Below, in pieces: positions 42,026 through 49,309 of a stretch of DNA of 64,000 bases (positions within the stretch are counted from its first letter, which is position 1; every line of letters starts with the position of its first letter). The notes under the pieces are model-generated. The model was not told the origin of the DNA. It made no database searches and saw only the letters and a program-made list of their open reading frames with translations. The stretch comes from Pseudonocardia sp. CNS-139 (lineage in GTDB: Bacteria > Actinomycetota > Actinomycetes > Mycobacteriales > Pseudonocardiaceae), in NCBI GenBank assembly GCA_001942415.1, contig MKJX01000144.1, forward strand, positions 22,932-86,931, in the 5' to 3' direction. Made by a program: the position numbers and the translations under genes.

Positions 42026-42891
42026 GTGTCACTGGCCGCGCTCGTGCTCGACTGGTTCCCCGCCACGCCCGCGATCTCCCGTGGCGCCGGCCGGGGACCA
42101 CGGCGTGGGGCGTGCTGGTCAGCGAGTTCATGCTCCAGCAGACGCCCGTGCCGCGCGTCGAGCCGGTGTGGCTCGCGTGGATGCAGCAGTGGCCGCTGCC
42201 GTCCGCGCTGGCCGCGGCACGGCGCGCGGACGTGCTGCGGGCCTGGGGCAAGCTCGGCTACCCGCGCCGGGCGCTGCGGCTGCACGCCGCCGCCGAGGTG
42301 ATCGCGGCCGAGCACGGCGACGTCGTCCCGGCGGACCTCGACGCGCTGGAGGCGCTGCCCGGCGTCGGCTCGTACACGGCGCGCGCGGTCGCCGCGTTCG
42401 GCTACGGGCGACGCTGCCCGGTCGTCGACACCAACGTCCGGCGGGTGGTGGCCCGCGCCGTGCACGGCCACGGCGACGCCGGCCCCGCCCGCACGGCCGC
42501 CGATCTCGCCGACGTCGACGCGCTGCTGCCGGCCGCGGACCGCCCGGCCGCGGTCGTCTCGGCCGGGCTGATGGAGCTGGGCGCCGTGATCTGCACGGCC
42601 CGGACCCCGCGGTGCGGGATCTGCCCGGTGCGCGCCGCGTGCGCGTGGCAGGCGGCCGGCCGCCCGGAGTACACCGGGCCGCGCAAACCCGTGCAGACCT
42701 ACGCCGGCACCGACCGGCAGGTCCGTGGCCGGTTGCTCGACGTGCTGCGCGGCTCCGACGGACCGGTCGAGCGCGCGGCCCTGGACGCCGCGTGGGGCGA
42801 CGGCGCCCAGCGCGACCGCTGCCTCGACTCGCTGCTCGTCGACGGGCTCGCCGAGCAGCTCGACGACGGCCGCTTCGCGCTGCCGGCCTGA
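42026..42891 (+). CDS. mutY: A/G-specific adenine glycosylase MutY
   Basis: Removes adenine mispaired with 8-oxoguanine. About 288 residues: RDLPWRRPGTTAWGVLVSEFMLQQT (catalytic Glu region, quoted in part), helix-hairpin-helix LEALPGVGSYTARAVAAFGYG, catalytic Asp in PVVDTNVRRVVAR, and the 4Fe-4S cluster CTARTPRCGICPVRAAC with C-x6-C-x2-C-x5-C spacing. The protein ends soon after the cluster, lacking the long MutT-like domain, as in other short MutY forms. GTG 42026 start; frame break near 42072. Confidence 0.93.
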
Positions 42892-42900
42892 GGGGGAGGC

Positions 42901-43362
42901 GTGCCGCAGACCGTTCGCTTCCGGCTCGACGACGCCGCCTGCGCGGAGCTGACCGCGCTGCGGACCCGGCTGGCCGCGCACGGGATCGCCGTGCCGTCCG
43001 GGCCGCCGTCCGTCACCGTGGCGGCGGCCGGGAGCATCCCGGCGGCGGCCCGCGACGCCATGCAGGCCGAGCTGCGGCTGCTCGCGCTGCCCTCGATCTG
43101 GCTCGCCACCCTCGGCACGGTGGCCGGGCGGCCCGACGAGCTGGTGCTCGCCGCCGTCGTCGACGCCGAGCTGCTCGCGGTGCACGCCGCCGCGCACGAC
43201 GGGCTGGCCGGGCGAGTGCGCGGGCCCGTCGCCGCCTACCTGCCGGGCACCTGGCTGCCGCACTGCGTGCTCGCCACCGACCGGCCCGCGGAGGCGTTCG
43301 CGCTACTGCACCCGGTGACGCCGGTACGGGCCCGCGTGGCCGAGGTCGCGGTCGACGCCTGA
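42901..43362 (+). CDS. 2'-5' RNA ligase/2H phosphodiesterase-like protein
   Basis: An intact 153-residue protein starting at GTG 42901, nine bases after mutY. The fold resembles LigT-type 2H phosphodiesterases: VRFRLDDAACAELTALRTRL, and one HxT-type motif in LPHCVLATDRP. The first motif expected around PPSVTVAAAG has lost its His, so catalysis is doubtful. It is probably co-transcribed with mutY. Its last 60 bases overlap def on the other strand. Confidence 0.65.
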   Translation: MPQTVRFRLDDAACAELTALRTRLAAHGIAVPSGPPSVTVAAAGSIPAAARDAMQAELRLLALPSIWLATLGTVAGRPDELVLAAVVDAELLAVHAAAHDGLAGRVRGPVAAYLPGTWLPHCVLATDRPAEAFALLHPVTPVRARVAEVAVDA

Positions 43363-43845
43363 CTCCTGCGCCTCCCGCAGCATGCGCATGGCCGCCCGAC
43401 GGCGCTCCCCGGCGAGCCCGTCGATGTACAGCTCGCCGCGCAGGTGGTCGGTCTCGTGCTGCAGGCAGCGGGCCAGCTCGCCGGTGCCCTCGACCGCCAC
43501 CGGCCTTCCGCGCCGGTCGACGCCCTCCACCCGCGCGAACATCGCCCGCAGCCGCGGCGCGTGCACACCCGGCACGGACAGGCACGCCTCCTCGCCGTCG
43601 TACTCGCCGTCGGTCGCGACGAGCCGCGGGTTGACGACGTACCCGAGCCGGCCTTCGAGGTTGTACGAGAACGCGGCGAGCGACACCCCGATCTGGTTGG
43701 CCGCCAGGCCCGCCCGCCCGGGCCGCCGGACGCTGTCGAGCAGGTCGTCGACCAGCGCGGACAGCCCCGCGTCGAAGGCCGTGACGGGCGCACACGGGGT
43801 GCGCAGCACCGGGTCGCCGACCAACCGCAGCGGCCGCACGCTCAC
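43303..43845 (-). CDS. def: Peptide deformylase
   Basis: Removes formyl from nascent protein N-termini. 180 residues: motif 1 GLAANQIGV, motif 2 EACLSVPGV (EACLS, where EGCLS is usual) with the metal Cys, and motif 3 CLQHETDHLRG (HExDH) with the two His ligands and catalytic Glu. GTG 43845 overlaps the PadR stop (GTGA). The C-terminal tail GVDRDLGHAGPYRRHRVQ is unusual and overlaps the convergent gene, so the true end may be earlier if an indel is present. Confidence 0.9.
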   Translation of the reverse strand: MSVRPLRLVGDPVLRTPCAPVTAFDAGLSALVDDLLDSVRRPGRAGLAANQIGVSLAAFSYNLEGRLGYVVNPRLVATDGEYDGEEACLSVPGVHAPRLRAMFARVEGVDRRGRPVAVEGTGELARCLQHETDHLRGELYIDGLAGERRRAAMRMLREAQESGVDRDLGHAGPYRRHRVQ

Positions 43846-44398
43846 GACCCGCCGCCCGTCGGCGTGGAGAGCTTGCCGAGCTGGTCGAGCACCAGCTCGT
43901 GCCACTCCAGCTCGGCACGCAGCCGCAGCCGCGCGTGCTCCAGCACGAGGTCGTCGGCGACGGTCTGGTCCGGCCACGCCCGGTCGCGCAGGTGCTCCAG
44001 CCGGGACAGGCGCGCGGTCAGCTCGCGGACCCGGTCGTCGAGATGGCCGCGCAGCTCGTGCTCGTCGAGATCGGTGGCCGTGGCGAGGGCCAGGTCGACG
44101 GGATCCGGCGGGAACCGGACCTCCTCCAGCGCCTCCGCCTGCAGGACCCGCAGTTCGCGCCGGCCCTCGTCGTGATCTCGTAGACCGTGCGGGCCGGGAA
44201 GTTGGCCGGCCGCTCGGTGCCCGTCGCGCGGACGAGGCTCTCCTCCGCGAGCCGGTGCAGCGCGCCGTAGAGCGAGCCGGGCCGGACGTCCGACCACAGC
44301 TCGGCGCGGTCGACCCGGGCGTCGCGGCGGATCTGGTGGCCGTACATCGCGCCGCGCTTCGCGAGCGCGCTCAGCACGAAGAGGCGCGTCGGGTTCAC
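43842..44398 (-). CDS. PadR-family transcriptional regulator
   Basis: A protein of about 186 residues: winged helix VNPTRLFVLSALAKRGAMYGHQI, ELWSDVRPGSLYGALHRLAEE and TVYEITTDEGRRELRV, with a helical C-terminal dimerisation domain (DLDEHELRGHLDDRVRELTARLSRLEHL, in parts). One base is lost near 44168. GTG 44398 lies eight bases from a perfect 22-base palindrome, so autorepression is likely. It shares GTGA with def, an unexpected coupling. Confidence 0.88.
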
Positions 44399-44405
44399 GC
44401 GGCCA

Positions 44406-44427
44406 GACTACTCACATGTGAGTAGTC
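44406..44427. promoter_or_regulatory. Perfect 22-base palindrome, likely PadR operator
   Basis: The half-site is GACTACTCACA, mirrored without any mismatch or spacer. It lies eight bases upstream of the PadR start codon and contains the last codons and stop of the upstream hydrolase gene. Confidence 0.75.
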
Positions 44428-45199
44428 ACGAAAGGCTCGACGGCCGCGCGATACGCGTCCGGGTCCCCCGCGTGCACGAGGTGACCGGTGCCCGGCAGAC
44501 GGACGTGCCGGGCGTCCCGCATCCGGGCGGCGAGCGCCGCAACCTGCCCGTCCGGCGTGATGCTCTCGGCGGCCTCGACCAGCAGCACCGGGCAGCGCAC
44601 GGCCATCGCCTCGGACCAGCGGTCGCGCTGCGCCCACTCGCCCGCGATCGCCGTCGTGTGCCCGACCTCGGCGAGCAGGTGGTAGCCGCGTCCCGCTCCT
44701 CGACGCACTCCGTCATGTACTCGCCGAACTCCGGCCGCGGCCACCCGAACGCCCGGCGCACGGCCGCCAGCGACGGGAACGGCTGCGGCATCGCCCCGAA
44801 CCACGCCCCGGCGGCGGCCGCGTCCCGGCCGCGGAAGTCCACGCCCATGTCCTCGACGACCAGCGCCCGCACCAGATCCGGCCGCAGCGCCGCGGCGACC
44901 AGACCGTGCAGCCCGCCCATCGAGTGCCCGACCACCACGGCCGGCCCGGTCGCGGCGAGCACCTCCGTCACGTCGGCGGCCATCCGCGCGGTCGTCCACG
45001 GGCCCCGCCTGCCGGACCGGCCGTGCCCGCGCGCGTCCAGGCCCAGCACCCGCCCGTGCGCGGCGAGCCACTCCGCCACCGCCCACCACGTGGTGGCCCG
45101 GCCCATCAGCCCGTGCAGCAGCAGGATCGGCGTGCCGCTCCCGCCGAACTCGACGACCGCCAGGTCGAGGCCGTCGGACGTTCGCACCGTGCGCCGCAC
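44412..45199 (-). CDS. Alpha/beta hydrolase
   Basis: A protein of about 262 residues. It has the oxyanion region ILLLHGLMGRATTWW, nucleophile elbow VVVGHSMGGLHGLV, acid region VLLVEAAESITPDGQ and the catalytic His in LPGTGHLVHAGDPD. A base is missing near 44690 (ECVEER/GYHLLAEVGHT). GTG 45199 is one plausible start. The position next to mhuD matches the hydrolase Rv3591c. Substrate unknown. Its stop codon lies inside the PadR palindrome. Confidence 0.88.
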
Positions 45200-45248
45200 G
45201 CTCCCAACGCTACGGCGGGCCCACCGCCGCACGTCCTACGCTGTCCCC

Positions 45249-45559
45249 ATGGCCGTCGTGAAGATCAACGCGATCGAGGTCCCCGAGGGCGCCGGCCCCG
45301 AGCTGGAGCGGCGGTTCGCCAACCGCCTGCACGCCGTGGACGGCCAGCCGGGGTTCCTGTCGTTCGAGCTGCTGCGCCCGGTCGCCGGGGAGTCGCGCTA
45401 CTTCGTCGTGACGCACTGGGCGGACGAGGAGTCCTTCCAGGCGTGGCGCACCGGGCCGGCGATGGAGGCGCACGCCGGCCAGCGCGCCAACCCGGTCGCG
45501 TCCGGCGCGTCCCTGCTGGAGTTCGAGGTCGTCCAGAGCACCAAGCGTCCGACTCCTGA
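45249..45559 (+). CDS. mhuD: MhuD-like heme-degrading monooxygenase (ABM fold)
   Basis: A protein of about 103 residues, closely similar to M. tuberculosis MhuD: VVKINAIEVPEGAGPELE with Asn7, RRFANR with Phe23 and Arg26, YFVVTHW, FQAW and AHAGQRANPV with the heme-ligand His. It opens heme to release iron for use by the cell. ATG 45249. The end requires a one-base change near 45545 to reach TGA 45557-45559, which overlaps the sirtuin start. The locus (hydrolase-mhuD) equals Rv3591c-Rv3592. Confidence 0.88.
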
Positions 45560-46386
45560 GCACCGACCTCAACCGCGCCGCGGAGCTGCTCCGCGGCGCC
45601 GGTGCCCTCTTGCTCTGCGCCGGCGCCGGTATGGGTGTCGACTCCGGTCTGCCCGACTTCCGCGGACCCGAGGGCTTCTGGCGCGCGTACCCGCCGTACC
45701 GCGCGCTCGGGCTGCGGTTCGAGGAGATCGCCGACCCGGTGCACTTCGCCGCCGACCCCGAGCTCGCCTGGGGTTTCTACGGTCACCGGCTGGCGCTGTA
45801 CCGCCGCACCACCCCGCACGACGGCTTCGCCGTGCTGCTGTCGTGGGCGGCCCGCCGCCCCACCCGCGTCTTCACGTCCAACGTCGACGGCCAGTTCCAG
45901 CGCGCCGGCTTCGCCGAGGACCTGGTGGCCGAGTGCCACGGCTCGGTCCACTACCTGCAGTGCACCTACGACTGCGGCCAGCCGGTGTGGCCGGCCGACG
46001 ACGTCACGCTCGACGTGGACCCGGCGACGATGCGCGCCCGCGGCCCGCTGCCCGCCTGCCCCGACTGCGGCTCGCTCGCCCGCCCCAACATCCTGATGTT
46101 CGGCGACGTCGAGTGGATCGCCGACCGCACGGCCGAGCAGATCCGCGCCCACAAGGGCTGGCTGCGCCAGCTGCGCGCGGACGGCGTGCCGCTCGCGGTG
46201 GTGGAGGTCGGGGCGGGCACCGCGCTGCCGACGGTGCGCCGCGAGGCGGAGCTCGCCTCGGCCGCGTCGGGGGCGCTCGTGCGGATCAACGTCCGGGAGC
46301 CGGACGTGCGGCACGGGCGCGGGGTGGGGATCGCCGGAACCGCGCTGGACGTGCTCCGGTCGCTCGACGAGCACCTCGGCGCCTGA
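45556..46386 (+). CDS. Sir2-family NAD-dependent protein deacylase
   Basis: A sirtuin of about 276 residues: LLLCAGAGMGVDSGLPDFRG (GAGxS-like NAD site, quoted in part), FTSNVDGQFQRAGF with the TSNVD motif, catalytic His in AECHGSVHYLQC, and a zinc ribbon CTYDCG...CPDCGS. FGDVEWIADRTAEQI and VVEVGAGTALPTVRREA complete the fold. The region from 45556 is needed for the Rossmann strand, and no ATG or GTG fits, so the start may be CTG 45556 overlapping the mhuD stop, or TTG 45610. It is not part of the M. tuberculosis locus. Confidence 0.88.
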   Translation: MSTDLNRAAELLRGAGALLLCAGAGMGVDSGLPDFRGPEGFWRAYPPYRALGLRFEEIADPVHFAADPELAWGFYGHRLALYRRTTPHDGFAVLLSWAARRPTRVFTSNVDGQFQRAGFAEDLVAECHGSVHYLQCTYDCGQPVWPADDVTLDVDPATMRARGPLPACPDCGSLARPNILMFGDVEWIADRTAEQIRAHKGWLRQLRADGVPLAVVEVGAGTALPTVRREAELASAASGALVRINVREPDVRHGRGVGIAGTALDVLRSLDEHLGA

Positions 46387-46408
46387 GGACCTGGAGCCAG
46401 ACCTCGAT

Positions 46409-46567
46409 CTAGACCTCGTCCTCGTCCGGACAGAGGCGTTCGGGCCGGCCCTCTTCGCCCGGCGGCCGGACGAAGGTCGTGCCCCCGTCGGTCGGCCGCT
46501 CGGCCGCGAACCAGGTGACCTTCGACGGAACAACGCGCGAATTCTCGTGACGCGGTTCGTAGGACAT
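46409..46567 (-). CDS. Small acidic peptide 1, candidate RiPP precursor
   Basis: A 52-residue peptide from ATG 46567, chosen because GGAGG lies 10 bases upstream (an earlier GTG at 46597 has only a weak site). The core is TWFAAERPTDGGTTFVRPP (residues 18-36), followed by an acidic tail ending CPDEDEV. The core is nearly the same as in the peptide at 46684-46845 (W-F-x-x-E-R-P-T-D-x-G-T-x-F-V-R/K-P-P), while the rest differs apart from His7, an acidic residue at 8 and Pro14. It has no signal peptide or membrane segment. Its position downstream of an HExxH-protein gene suggests a substrate for modification. Confidence 0.7.
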   Translation of the reverse strand: MSYEPRHENSRVVPSKVTWFAAERPTDGGTTFVRPPGEEGRPERLCPDEDEV

Positions 46568-46582
46568 CGGCTGCGCACCTCC

Positions 46583-46599
46583 GTGTGACGGCGTCACAC
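46583..46599. promoter_or_regulatory. 17-base palindrome upstream of peptide 1
   Basis: GTGTGACG-G-CGTCACAC has perfect eight-base arms and lies 16 bases upstream of the peptide 1 start codon. A shorter relative, GTGACGTCAC (47033-47042), spans the end of the HExxH gene. It is either an operator or an RNA hairpin covering the ribosome site. Confidence 0.55.
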
Positions 46600-46637
46600 C
46601 CGAGGGTAGCTCCGGATGGCAAAAAGTGCGCGCGGTA

Positions 46638-46670
46638 AAGGCCCGGGTGGTGGGTCACCCCCCGGGCCTT
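46638..46670 (-). terminator. Hairpin between the two peptide genes
   Basis: AAGGCCCGGG (46638-46647) pairs with CCCGGGCCTT (46661-46670), a perfect ten-base stem with a 13-base loop. On the minus strand a TTTTT run follows 12 bases later. It lies after peptide 2 and before peptide 1, so it may stop or attenuate transcription into peptide 1, giving unequal amounts. Confidence 0.65.
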
Positions 46671-46683
46671 CACGCTGCAACGT

Positions 46684-46845
46684 TCAGCTGGTGCGCTCGT
46701 CCGCTGCAGTGGACTCGCTGTCGCTCCCGGATGCCGGGGGCTTCACGAAAACCGTGCCGCTGTCCGTGGGGCGCTCGACAACAAACCAGTTGTTGCGATG
46801 CGCGGGCGCCAGCGGCGCCTTGTCGTGACCGGCGTCCGACGCCAT
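46684..46845 (-). CDS. Small acidic peptide 2, candidate RiPP precursor
   Basis: A 53-residue peptide from ATG 46845, with AGAGG nine bases upstream. Layout: an N-terminal part with His7, Asp8 and Pro14, the core NWFVVERPTDSGTVFVKPP (residues 19-37), and a Ser/Glu/Asp-rich tail ending DERTS. It is a clear paralog of the peptide at 46409-46567. The leader of about 90 bases could start from TAGAAT (46945-46950) as -10, though no good -35 is seen. It sits 193 bases after the HExxH gene on the same strand. No known family is recognised. Confidence 0.75.
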   Translation of the reverse strand: MASDAGHDKAPLAPAHRNNWFVVERPTDSGTVFVKPPASGSDSESTAADERTS

Positions 46846-47038
46846 GGCAGTAACCTCTCGATCGACAGCACATTCGGGTTGGAGCGGTTCCAGCCCGGAA
46901 CAAGAATGACAGCCGAATACCCCGCTGGGTGCGAGACGCGCGCGATTCTATCCATAGATCGAGAAGAGCAGCCGCACGGGTGTCACCTAACCCGAGCGGG
47001 TGCCGCTCGGCGACGCAGAGCGACCGCTCGGCGTGACG

Positions 47039-48163
47039 TCACCTGCTTGTCACATCGACCTCATCAGCGACCCACCAAAGGTCGAAGGTGTCCCGGCGGA
47101 CCACGAGTGTCCGGCTTCCACAAGGACGCACGAGGAGTCCGCCGTCGCCGGCCGCCCGGATATCAGCCTCGACGTCTTCCGCGACCCAGCCCTCGTCGGG
47201 CGGGAATCCGGCGAAGGCGGCAATGAGAAGATGCGCGTCGGCGCCGAGATAGCCACCATGTGAACGAAGCCAGCTGCCGATCTCACCGGCCCGTTCCGCG
47301 GCTTTCCGCAAGAGCGAGTCGGAATGCCGGCCGGTATCCTCACCGGAAGCGTCCAACGCGTTGTCGAACGCCGCGAGACACGAGTACGCGTGCCATGCGG
47401 CGAACGCCTGCTCCAACGGCCACGGCGGGGCGCCCGGCGGCGCCCAGGACGGCCGGAACGGCGGCGCCTCGGGTGTGCGGGCACCCAGCATCGACCGCGT
47501 CATGCCGAAGTCGAAGAACTTCTGGTGGGCGCCCTCGTGGACCAGCGCCTCGGCGACCTCCAGCGGGGTCTCCGGGAGCGGGATGAGGATCATGCCCGGG
47601 TACTCGCGGGCCGACGCCGAGCCCAGTCGCTGCGCGGCGCCGACGTCGGCCACCGCGAAGAGCGCGACATGCGGGAGCAGGTCGAGCGCGAGCGCGGGCG
47701 CCACCCGGGCCGCCAGCCGCACCCCCTGGACCAGCACGTCGTAGACCTCGGCAAGGCGGGCGTCACCGATGGTCACGAGCGTGAGACCGGCGTTCTCGTC
47801 ACCGTGACGGGCAAGCTCGTCCGCCACGCGACGCACCACAGCAGCGAGCGACTCGGCCGCACCGGGTGCGGACGCGAGCCGCACCGGATACCCGCCGACC
47901 TCGACCCCGAAGCCGGGGGCGACCATCCCGGAGAGCGGGCGAAGAGCGTCGGGCGCGAACCGTTCCCGCCCGGTCAGAAGGGCGCCCAGATGCCCCCGGA
48001 CCACCGGGTTGTCGAGTACGTCGGCGGTGGGCTCGGGCTGGTCCGCATTGTCGGAGCCGAGCTCGACGACCGCGGCGTACAAAGCGCGACGTTGTTGGAC
48101 GATCTCGGCCGGACTCCCGATCCGCTCGTGCGCACTCCTGATGTCGTCAGCTGCCAGCTGCAC
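47039..48163 (-). CDS. HExxH-motif protein, likely 2-oxoglutarate peptide beta-hydroxylase
   Basis: An intact 374-residue protein. The metal motif is H209-E-G-A-H213 in EVAEALVHEGAHQKFFDFG, preceded by YPGMILIPLPETPLEV, with a candidate third ligand at His258 in EQAFAAWHAYSCLA. This arrangement resembles the HEXXH-motif family (TIGR04267 type) now described as aKG-HExxH peptide beta-hydroxylases in RiPP clusters. No protease prodomain, signal peptide or membrane helix is seen. It starts at GTG 48163, overlapping the end of the upstream membrane-protein gene by 17 bases, and is followed by two paralogous small peptides. Family assignment is from motif memory; a zinc peptidase is the alternative. 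Confidence 0.7.
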   Translation of the reverse strand: MQLAADDIRSAHERIGSPAEIVQQRRALYAAVVELGSDNADQPEPTADVLDNPVVRGHLGALLTGRERFAPDALRPLSGMVAPGFGVEVGGYPVRLASAPGAAESLAAVVRRVADELARHGDENAGLTLVTIGDARLAEVYDVLVQGVRLAARVAPALALDLLPHVALFAVADVGAAQRLGSASAREYPGMILIPLPETPLEVAEALVHEGAHQKFFDFGMTRSMLGARTPEAPPFRPSWAPPGAPPWPLEQAFAAWHAYSCLAAFDNALDASGEDTGRHSDSLLRKAAERAGEIGSWLRSHGGYLGADAHLLIAAFAGFPPDEGWVAEDVEADIRAAGDGGLLVRPCGSRTLVVRRDTFDLWWVADEVDVTSR

Positions 48164-49262
48164 GGTTCGGCCCCATTCCGTCGTGAGCGCGCCACAATAG
48201 CGTCACGGTGTGCCCCGGCAGCATCCACGCGTCGACGGGAACCTCCACCTCCTCCGGCACCTCGGCCCACTGCATCCGCACCGGCACCCGCAGTTTTCTG
48301 ATCGTCGAGCCGAGCACCGTGTAAACGAGCTTCTGGTGCGGCAGCGCCAGATCCCGGACGTCGAACGTCACGCTCCGTACGTAACACGGGTGCGGCGGCG
48401 TCCAGTTGAGGTAACCGCGGTTCTCCGTGTGGTGGACGGTTTTCATCACCAGGCGTTCGATCGACGCGACGACGTGGTCCGGATCGGCGAGGTCGTGCAG
48501 ATCGAACTCGACGATGTGGAGGCTCTGCCGGTCGACTCCGTCGGGCAGCCGGACGTACCGGTCGAACTGCCGGAGCGCGACCTGCTCGCTGTCCAGCCGG
48601 CGCGGCGGCACGTGGTGCACGTTGCCGAGCTCGTCGGTGTAGCTGACCCCCACTTCCAGCGTGGCGCGCAGCGTGGGCACGAAATCCTCGAGATGTTCCT
48701 CCTGCACGAGCCACGACTCGAACAGCGGGTAGATGCGCTCGCTCGACACGAGGTTCGCGATCTCGGGGTCGGACGTCGCGAAGAGCACCAGTTTGTGGTT
48801 GTCCCGGACGCCGGTGAAGTCGTGTGACCATGTCGATTCGTTGCCACACATAAACTCGTCGATGGACCAGAGCCGGAAATGCGCGCTCGTGCCGCGGCTC
48901 ACCGCGGTGTCGCGGCCGGAAGGGTCGTTTCCGCCGCCCCCGAGCACACCGATCAGCACGTCGTCATGACCCACGGCGTCGCCGTAGACGCGCGGCAGGA
49001 CGGCGCGCAGCACCGAGCGGGGCGGCATCGCCCGGACGATCGCGGGCCCGGCGATCTCGATCAGCGCACGGCGCAGCGGATCGGCGGCCCGCCGCCAGAG
49101 GACCAGGCCGGCCGCCGCGGCGAGCAGCAGCGGCCCGGTCCACTGGGCGAGCACGTACAGCGCGCGCAGCCACGCGGAGGGCTGTTCGGGGCCCAGTACG
49201 GCGGACACCACGAGCAGCACGGCAGCAACCAGCGCCAGGACAACCGCCATCCACCCACCCAT
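48147..49262 (-). CDS. Membrane-anchored protein of unknown family in the peptide operon
   Basis: An intact 371-residue protein: two N-terminal helices (about residues 5-23 and 35-56), then a soluble domain of about 300 residues. Notable segments are DDVLIGVLGGGGNDPSG, AHFRLWSIDEFMCGNESTWSHDF, NHKLVLFATSDPEIANLVSS, YPLFESWLVQEEHLEDFVPTL and LNWTPPHPCYVRSVTFDV. The mid part (LRATLEVGVSYTDELGNVHH) looks beta-rich. I recognise no family. It overlaps the HExxH gene, so the two products are probably made together; a role in anchoring, sensing or export of the modified peptide is speculation. Confidence 0.75.
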   Translation of the reverse strand: MGGWMAVVLALVAAVLLVVSAVLGPEQPSAWLRALYVLAQWTGPLLLAAAAGLVLWRRAADPLRRALIEIAGPAIVRAMPPRSVLRAVLPRVYGDAVGHDDVLIGVLGGGGNDPSGRDTAVSRGTSAHFRLWSIDEFMCGNESTWSHDFTGVRDNHKLVLFATSDPEIANLVSSERIYPLFESWLVQEEHLEDFVPTLRATLEVGVSYTDELGNVHHVPPRRLDSEQVALRQFDRYVRLPDGVDRQSLHIVEFDLHDLADPDHVVASIERLVMKTVHHTENRGYLNWTPPHPCYVRSVTFDVRDLALPHQKLVYTVLGSTIRKLRVPVRMQWAEVPEEVEVPVDAWMLPGHTVTLLWRAHDGMGPNRAAGS

Positions 49263-49309
49263 CGCCGAGCACCCCCGGCGATATCATCGCTACCCGAAAG
49301 GGTGGTGCG

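Noticed and set aside
46409..46845. Toxin-antitoxin pair or bacteriocin pair
   Set aside because: The peptides are paralogs, acidic and soluble, with no Gly-Gly leader, toxin fold or immunity partner.
47039..48163. Secreted zinc peptidase
   Set aside because: HExxH alone would allow it, but there is no signal peptide, prodomain or Met-turn, and the context with paralogous small peptides fits the peptide-hydroxylase type better; kept as an alternative.
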